A stretch of 64,000 nt of DNA. Source: Undaria pinnatifida. Its lineage: Eukaryota > Sar > Phaeophyceae > Laminariales > Alariaceae. The position numbers were made by a program, and so were the translations under genes. Of this stretch, positions 61,301-64,000 are shown piece after piece. Position 1 is the stretch's first letter. Each line of letters begins with the position of its first letter. Location of the stretch: NCBI GenBank assembly GCA_012845835.1, contig JABAKD010000028.1:5490296-5554295 (forward strand), given 5' to 3'. The notes under the pieces are model-generated. The model saw nothing but the letters and a program-made list of their open reading frames with translations. It was not told the DNA's origin and did not search any database.

Positions 61301-62285
61301 GGAGCGGCAGGCGGAGCGGCAGGTGGAGTGACGGACGTTAGGGGGATGTTTGACTTCCACATGAGAGTGGTGGTGTCGGTGGTGTTTGTGCTGGTGCTGG
61401 TGCTGGTGTTGGTGTCGAATGTTGTTGTTGTTGTTGCTGCTGCTGCAAGACAGTAAGTAGCGTTGGTAAGCAACTAAAATTAGCGTGCTTAATAGTTTTT
61501 TAGGGTTGCTTGTTTTTAGCATAATAAAAGCAACCATGTCGTGCGTATTTGCTTGTTTTAGTTGTATGGATTTTAGTATGATATACTAAACGCCGTACAA
61601 AATAAATGTATGGGTTTTAGCATGCCCACAGTAGACTCAAGTACAAATAATAATGTATGTGTTTTAATTTACACTTAATCGTATGGGTTTAGTATGGCCG
61701 TGCTGAAGTTCCATATAATAATTATCTGCATGTAGGTTTTAGTAATTACAAAGTCACACTTTACGCCGTACAAACGAAATAAGCAACTGAGTGGAAGTTG
61801 CATAGTCTAACCAAGCAACTTTTTCACCAAATAAGCTACAATCATAGCAACCCCTTTATTTTTTTTGCTTGCCAACACTACAAGACTGGCTCTGTGGCGT
61901 TTAAAAGAAATGCGCGGCCGAAAGCCAGCCCCGACCAACCAGACACCGAGTAGATGTCCAAGGTGGTGTTGTCGTAGGGCCTCTCGTCGTAGTCGGGGTT
62001 TCGTTGCATGGTTGGTGGCGTGCCCAGATATTGATTTTTTTTTTCGCGGGGATAGTGTTGAAATTTTTGTCATTCGCCGGGGGGACGCTCTGTGATGAAT
62101 GAATGTGCGTCTCGTCAATCGTTTTGGCATGGTGACCATGTATGCGTTACCACTCGTCGCTGGTGCCCTTGCTATTGGCGTGTTTACACGCTCTTGTGGT
62201 TTTCTTGGGGGTTGCGCAGGGAGGGGAGGCAGACGTCGGGTCAGCGGCTGCGTTGGAACGGATCCTTCGATTTTGCCCCAGAATG
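43373..62285 (+). CDS. ATM: ATM/Tel1 checkpoint kinase, N-terminal part (17 exons, runs off window)
   Basis: The exons are 43373-43515, 47250-47307, 48445-48523, 49503-49633, 50033-50209, 50349-50477, 50760-50975, 51481-51605, 51931-52016, 52256-52784, 53344-53515, 54651-55055, 55593-55730, 56369-57119, 58284-58647, 61100-61322 and 62220-62285. All phases agree, giving 1264 aa with no stop. The protein begins MWSVEEIEDVLRLLRDNGAT, a TAN-type motif. Landmarks that parallel human ATM in order: WARLIKSARIGVDRE (first repeat), YCERITAKLF (about 140), FLNPLVDFFSQW (240), SSKKRYRTTDPWEDILGSL (about 515, like the KRKKIELGWEVI region), LPWLQLLAAVLEAYP (about 590, like VPWLQIATQLISKYP), LWALPLF, and FRLVTAFLRQGDLMEGRD. 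All of this is HEAT-solenoid; FAT and kinase domains lie beyond the edge. Role: PI3K-like kinase sensing DNA double-strand breaks and telomeres. Starts of exons 10 and 11, exon 9, the last two exons and the Gly-rich part of exon 14 are the least certain. Confidence 0.88.
44245..44870 (+). mobile_element. Poly(C)-tailed SINE-like repeat (family D) copy 3, split by another SINE
   Basis: Family D sequence runs from about 44250 (AACTCATTGGCGCTATCATC) to GATGCGAGGGTC at 44468, is interrupted by a SINE, and resumes at 44787 with GTCTATGGTCATATGACG. It ends GACTAAGTACA and C-runs at 44823-44870. It is in ATM intron 1. Confidence 0.7.
44465..44790 (-). mobile_element. tRNA-derived SINE nested in family D
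   Basis: Minus-strand reading starts CACCGGTCGCCCCGGTGGCG with an A-box-like GGTGGCGTGTCAGGT. A good B box, GAGTTCGAGGCCC, follows at about 44720-44735. The body of about 240 bp ends in AAAAAAGAATTAAAAAAA (T-runs at 44468-44492). GTCT occurs on both sides (44466-44469 and 44787-44790), a likely 4-bp target-site duplication within GAGGGTCTATGG of the host repeat. The body differs from family S1, so this is a second SINE family. Confidence 0.75.
44925..45165 (+). mobile_element. Family B element, right-half copy
   Basis: It matches the right half of the elements at 2100-2560: ATCACCCTGTTGACCCTG, GGGGAGTC.TCGACCTATAT, GATCGGAGTATCACAC, CACAGCTTGCAAATATGAG and GCAGCTGGACTGT. It is in ATM intron 1. 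A much more diverged trace may occur at 51285-51350. Confidence 0.6.
46658..46757 (+). mobile_element. LINE 3'-end fragment with poly(C) tail
   Basis: Plus-strand copy of the LINE terminus: GGTGCTCCGCCTCGAGAGGG, ATGCGTGGTCGATGGC, CAAGCAACAAAATGAGTAAG, then about 22 C at 46735-46756. It is in ATM intron 1, sense. Confidence 0.7.
46969..47145. mobile_element. Small MITE with 19-bp inverted ends
   Basis: The left end GGTGCCTCTATAGCGCCGG and the right end CCGGCGCTGTAGAGGGACC are near-perfect inverted repeats bounding 177 bp. A similar internal word, GTTGCCTCTATAATGCCG, occurs at about 47086. It is non-coding. It lies about 100 bp upstream of ATM exon 2. Confidence 0.6.
47715..47825. repeat. GAGCT-type low-complexity repeat
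   Basis: A degenerate GAGCT/GTGCT pentanucleotide tract (GAGCTGTGCTGTGCTCAACC, GAGCTGAGCTGAGCTGAGC) lies in ATM intron 2. No other structure was seen between it and exon 3 except the 95-bp repeats at 48110-48400. Confidence 0.6.
48110..48400 (+). repeat. Three tandem units of about 95 bp
   Basis: Each unit begins near TTGCGCTGCTGGTTGC(A/G) and contains TTTTT..T.TCT-rich sequence, TCGCTC(G/C)(C/T)T and GATC.CTCACGGC. The starts are about 48110, 48205 and 48310. They end just upstream of ATM exon 3 (48445). Confidence 0.5.
49085..49330. mobile_element. MITE, family A copy 4
   Basis: A 246-bp element has ends AGTCATCCCACAG and CGCGGGATGACT. Its interior resembles copy 2 (CTTCGAAGGCGTCCGACCG, GTACTCGCAAAATTA, TTCCACACGTGAGGAGCTCG). 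TGCG is found on both sides one base out. It is in ATM intron 3. Confidence 0.65.
54470..54566 (+). mobile_element. LINE 3'-end fragment with poly(C) tail upstream of an ATM exon
   Basis: GGTGCTCCGTCTCGAAAGGG, ATGCGTGGTCAATGGTC, GGCAAGCAACAAACGTGTAC and a run of about 14 C (54552-54565), continuing C-rich to about 54595. The ATM exon 12 acceptor is at 54650. The tail may contribute to the pyrimidine-rich region of this intron. Confidence 0.7.
55058..55285 (-). mobile_element. LINE 3'-end fragment directly after an ATM 5' splice site
   Basis: The minus-strand LINE terminus begins with G-rich sequence at 55058-55069, two nt inside the intron after the exon-12 donor (CAG|GTGGGA). It extends to about 55285 (TCATTTGACCATTGATCACG, CCTTTCGGGACAGAGCACTG, and a homologous stretch through TTTCATAGATTGCA). 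Confidence 0.65.
57888..58200 (+). mobile_element. Poly(C)-tailed SINE-like repeat (family D), copy 4
   Basis: Blocks: TGCTGTCTCTGGAAATGGTC, CAAGAAAGTAAGCACAATTG, TAGGATGCAGCTCGTCCTTC, GTGCAAGCAATATCT, GGTGAAGATGCGACGTGCCC and GGCCATGCATGACACTGAGT, then AC and C-rich sequence from 58164. The C-rich zone continues to about 58225, and the acceptor of ATM exon 15 is at 58283. Confidence 0.7.
59560..59835. repeat. Family F-like element in ATM intron
   Basis: It contains the family F interior, GACGATTGAGGGTTAAGGAG and CGTCATTCAGAAAACG, and the end word GTCTGTCGTGGCGCGCGTCC at 59799. A T-run of over 20 lies at 59550-59573. The left end is not clear. Confidence 0.45.
59950..60360. repeat. Family I-like inverted-repeat fragment
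   Basis: GTCGAACTCACGGCTGACGT followed by CCTTAAAACGTTTTTGTAAAAT (60210-60250) matches the reverse complement at 7440-7480 and a copy at 57435-57475. TTACTCGCGTGAGTGGCTCG (60292) recalls the TCACTCGCGCGAGT word at 4198, 7633 and 8706. It is probably one or more degraded MITEs. Confidence 0.4.
60463..60535 (+). pseudogene. Second, shorter copy of an ATM exon start
   Basis: This segment with its 3' splice site is about 80 % identical to 61100-61171. It encodes SRPRVKKALEHTELESALW, against SRACEAGVEHPDLESALW downstream, and the two differ by a 1-nt indel in the first part. Both fit the phase of the preceding exon (58647), so only one can be used at a time unless splicing is alternative. Similarity stops at GTAAAAGCG, after which this copy loses the coding continuation. 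I take the downstream copy as the constitutive exon and this one as a relic or alternative exon. Confidence 0.55.
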
Positions 62286-62520
62286 GTAAGAGGGTTTTGC
62301 TCCAGGCAGAATGATTTGCGATTCTGCTCCAGAATGAACATTTTCAGAGTTTTATTTTGCTCCAGAAAGGTGAGATAGGTTGCTCCAGACTCAATATTGG
62401 TAGTGAGAGATGTTGCTCCAAAATTGGTGCACGGTTTTACTCCAGAAACGTTATTTGTTGAGATTTTACATCAGATTGTTGAGCGAATTTGCTCCAGAAT
62501 GAGTGATAATAGGAGTTTTG
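62270..62520 (+). repeat. Degenerate TTTTGCTCCAGAATG repeat at an exon/intron border
   Basis: About seven degenerate units of about 30-45 bp contain TTTTGCTCCAGAA(T/A)G. The first is the end of the proposed ATM exon 17 (TTTTGCCCCAGAATG) with its splice donor GTAAGA. Later copies keep donor-like continuations such as CAGAAAGGTGAGATAGG at 62363. Confidence 0.6.
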
Positions 62521-62732
62521 CCCAGTTTTGCCCACTTTTTTTTTTTTCTAATTTTCGACGGCGCCAAAACAATAGGGGCTCGTTTCCAACTCTGAGTGCC
62601 CAGCTTTCGTGCGTGCTTCGTATTCCAGCCGACGACCGGATCTACCAACCTTCGATTTTTTTTTTTTTTTTTTTTTGCCTTTTTGGAACGCACATACACT
62701 ACTCGTCGTAACGCCCGAATGTCAGTAAAGCG

Positions 62733-62920
62733 ATTTTGTTGGGTTGGGTTGGGTTGGGTTGGGTTGGGTTGGGTTGGGTTGGGTTGGGTTGGGTTGGGTT
62801 GGGTTGGGTTGGGTTGGGTTGGGTTGGGTTGGGTTGGGTTGGGTTGGGTTGGGTTGGGTTGGGTTGGGTTGGGTTGGGTTGGGTAGGGTTGGGCTGGGTT
62901 GGGTTGGGACGTTCGGTTGG
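62733..62920. repeat. (TTGGG)n pentanucleotide repeat
   Basis: About 36 nearly perfect TTGGG units are followed by a degenerate zone to about 63025. The open frames with GWVGL repeats are artefacts. It is in ATM intronic or unresolved 3' sequence. Confidence 0.95.
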
Positions 62921-63026
62921 CTAGTGTTTTTTTGGGTTGAGTTGGGTTGGGTTGGATTCGGTTCGATTGACCTGGGACGTTCGGTTGGGTTGGGACGGTT
63001 GGTTGGCTAGGTCTTTTGGGTTGAGT

Positions 63027-63131
63027 TGGGCTCGGTTCGGTTCGGTTCGGTTCGGTTCGGTTCGGTTCGGTTCGGTTCGGTTCGGTTCGGTTCGGTTCGG
63101 TTCGGTTCGGTTCGGTTCGGTTCGGTTCGGT
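63027..63131. repeat. (TTCGG)n pentanucleotide repeat
   Basis: About 21 perfect TTCGG units begin immediately after the degenerate end of the (TTGGG)n tract. The two arrays differ by one base per unit and probably share an origin. A GGGTCGG-rich degenerate stretch follows to about 63380. From 63400 to 64000 nothing recognisable was seen; the window ends in a C-rich stretch. Confidence 0.95.
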
Positions 63132-64000
63132 TGGGACTTTCCCGCTTCCCACCAACGCAGACAAGTTGACGACAATTACAGATATCCAGGGCTTTTCACG
63201 GTTCATGACCCGGCCCGCCGGTCGGGTCGGCTGGTTCTAAATAATCTCGCGGGTCGAGTCGGGTCGGATCAGGAGGATTTGGACATGTCCCGGCTCGAGT
63301 TGGGTCGGACCAGGACATTTTGGAGTGTGGCACGTCGGGCCGGGTCACGCTGACCCGATCCGACCCGCGAGAAGCCATCTGACCCGTGAATTGCCTTGCG
63401 AATATCCGCCAGCGATATTTCATAGTGAGAAGTACAGGCGCTGTTAATATAGAGATTTTGCTCTAGAAGTGGTTGAGTGATTTGATTTCCAGGATGGTGA
63501 GATCGCTGGTTGCTCGCGCGCTGTATCTATCCCAAGCCGCGCGTGAGTGTGTGTAAGGTGAAGGTCATGTACAAAAAAGTTACCAGTCCGACGATAAAAA
63601 TAAGCTCGATGTGACCAATACTTGGAAATGTGCAAAATTCCGAGATCTAAGGTAGGGGATGATAATTAAACATCCCCGGGTCAACCAATGCGATGTTTCA
63701 ATCCTTGATCGACCTGCATGTAGATGCGATTATTGTTGATTCATAGCTTTATGATAAAATAGCAGTACCGCATGGCTTCAATTCCATATCGACCATACCC
63801 GGTACATTTTATCGCTTTTCCTGTCGAGTTCATAGATTCTGCCGTACTAGTAGCTCTATGATAGTCACCTTGCACCCATTGATCGCCAAGCCGTTTCGTT
63901 GGCAACCTCTGGGTCCACCCGCGCTTTTTGGTTCGCTTCTCGCGTCCTTTTTTCGGAGGAACTTCTTGGCCATGTGCTCCCCCCTCCCCGCCCCCCCCCC

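Noticed and set aside
62736-63206. Open frames on both strands with GWVGL or NPTQP/EPNRT repeats
   Set aside because: Produced by the TTGGG and TTCGG pentamer arrays.

Overview
This is a nuclear genomic window from a eukaryote. It has long intron-rich genes with GT-AG introns, GC-rich exons separated by repeat-filled introns, tRNA-derived SINEs, a LINE and many MITE-like inverted-repeat elements, and no bacterial operon structure. Gene structure and the LINE protein remind me of brown algae (Phaeophyceae) or another large-genome stramenopile. That placement is from memory and is less certain than the gene calls.

Three protein-coding genes can be assembled from exons whose splice phases agree. 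(1) A small HNH-type protein of about 211 aa on the + strand at 12.66-16.46 kb, in 3 exons. (2) A 1788-aa protein on the - strand at 41.59-23.86 kb, in 6 exons. It is very low in complexity at its N-terminus and carries repeated charged segments ending in a C/A-T-F-x-P motif. (3) The N-terminal part (about 1264 aa, 17 exons) of the checkpoint kinase ATM/Tel1 on the + strand, from 43.37 kb to beyond the right edge. Genes 2 and 3 are divergent, with a 1.8-kb shared upstream region. The ATM kinase domain must lie outside the window.

Layout: 1-12.6 kb has no recognisable gene and is packed with short inverted-repeat elements, a TGACGTCA-containing tandem array and SINE copies. 12.6-16.5 kb is the HNH gene. 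16.9-23.8 kb is minisatellite-rich. 23.9-41.6 kb is gene 2, with a degraded LINE in its last intron. 43.4-64 kb is ATM, with SINE, LINE and pentanucleotide repeats in its introns.

The most interesting signal is a LINE family whose 3' end is a stop codon followed almost at once by a poly(C) tail. A second, non-coding repeat family ends in the same TGAGTAC-C(n) terminus, so the two look like a LINE/SINE pair using poly(C). Three of these sense-oriented C-tails lie 0-100 nt upstream of host 3' splice sites and appear to supply or extend the pyrimidine tract. Other points are an exon-like duplication in ATM, a repeat array that copies an exon/5'-splice-site junction, a SINE whose tail grew into a 315-bp (TTTA)n tract, and several nested insertions.
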